Shown here piece after piece: positions 6,283 through 6,628 of a DNA stretch of 6,628 bases. Positions within the stretch are counted from its first letter, which is position 1; each line of letters begins with the position of its first letter. Made by a program: the position numbers and the translations under genes. Below the pieces are notes generated by a model. That model was not told the DNA's origin. It made no database searches and worked only from the letters and a program-made list of their open reading frames with translations. This DNA is from an uncultured beta proteobacterium (lineage in GTDB: Bacteria > Pseudomonadota > Gammaproteobacteria > Burkholderiales > Rhodocyclaceae), in NCBI GenBank assembly GCA_903932755.1, contig CAIZHL010000433.1, positions 1-6,628 on the forward strand. Direction: 5' to 3'.

Positions 6283-6628
6283 CTACTTGTGTTGTCGGCT
6301 GTCCCACATCTTCTGCAGGCGCTTTACCGAGACCGGTGAGGACGTTTTCAGTTCCTGCGCGAACAGCGCGACGCGCAATTCTTCGAGCAGCCAGCGGAAC
6401 TCGTCGAGGAAGGCATCCTGCTGCTGCCCCGATTTAAGCATGGCATTACGTTCGCGCTCCCAGGGCTTGCCCAGCATCTGCCAGTCTGCCATCAGGCGGG
6501 TATCGCGCGCCGGGTCTGAGCGCGCCTTTTCCAGGCGCAGGCTGATCGCCTTGAGGTAGCGCGGATAATGCTGCAGCCGCTCGAAGGGCGTTGCCACGAT
6601 GAACCGCTTAGGGACAAGTTCGGCCAGT
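6283..6628 (-). CDS. hrpA: ATP-dependent RNA helicase HrpA, C-terminal end (5' part outside window)
   Basis: The frame is open to the right edge, so this is the last 114 residues of a much larger protein (HrpA is about 1,300 residues). HrpA is a DEAH-box RNA helicase; in Escherichia coli it has been linked to mRNA processing and rescue of stalled ribosomes. What is visible belongs to the HrpA-specific C-terminal region (DUF3418), not the helicase core: 'VPKRFIVATPFERLQHYPRY', 'LKAISLRLEKARSDPARD', and the closing block 'FRWLLEELRVALFAQEL' followed by 'PVSVKRLQKMWD'. The GTG at 6597 is an internal codon, not a start. It is the first visible gene of a minus-strand run followed closely by the EI24 gene. 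Assignment rests on the well-conserved tail; helicase motifs lie outside the window. Confidence 0.88.
   Translation of the reverse strand, partial: LAELVPKRFIVATPFERLQHYPRYLKAISLRLEKARSDPARDTRLMADWQMLGKPWERERNAMLKSGQQQDAFLDEFRWLLEELRVALFAQELKTSSPVSVKRLQKMWDSRQHK

Overview
The window reads as an ordinary, densely packed chromosomal segment of a GC-rich Gram-negative bacterium. The protein sequences, and the gene order yhdP, nitrilase-family amidase, tldD, point to a betaproteobacterium, most likely of the Rhodocyclales type. That lineage call is inference from familiarity with these families; there is no rRNA or other marker here. I see no transposase, integrase, phage gene, tRNA, CRISPR array or long repeat, and no stretch over 70 bases lies outside a gene.

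The left half (1-3726) is a plus-strand operon: the C-terminal end of a YhdP/AsmA-like envelope protein (cut by the left edge), a Nit1-type carbon-nitrogen hydrolase whose start overlaps the yhdP stop as ATGA, and a complete tldD metalloprotease subunit 19 bases further on. The set combines outer-membrane lipid homeostasis, repair of a deaminated metabolite and peptide or protein processing. The functions are not obviously one pathway, but the linkage fits the familiar yhdP-tldD neighbourhood.

The right half (3768-6628) is entirely on the minus strand and converges on tldD. Read in its own direction it holds the C-terminal end of the RNA helicase HrpA (cut by the right edge), an EI24-type multi-pass membrane protein, a short stand-alone CinA-like molybdopterin-binding-domain protein (joined to the EI24 gene by another ATGA overlap) and, after 67 bases, a diguanylate cyclase with an N-terminal cyclic-nucleotide-binding-like domain. 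The convergent 41-base gap and the end of the cyclase gene carry a perfect 16-bp palindrome that includes the cyclase stop codon.

I did not find a novel system. The points most worth a second look are the cyclase, whose sensor domain lacks the arginine that normally grips the cyclic nucleotide phosphate while its catalytic and inhibitory sites are intact, the palindrome at the convergent gene ends, and the hrpA-EI24-cinA-like gene arrangement.
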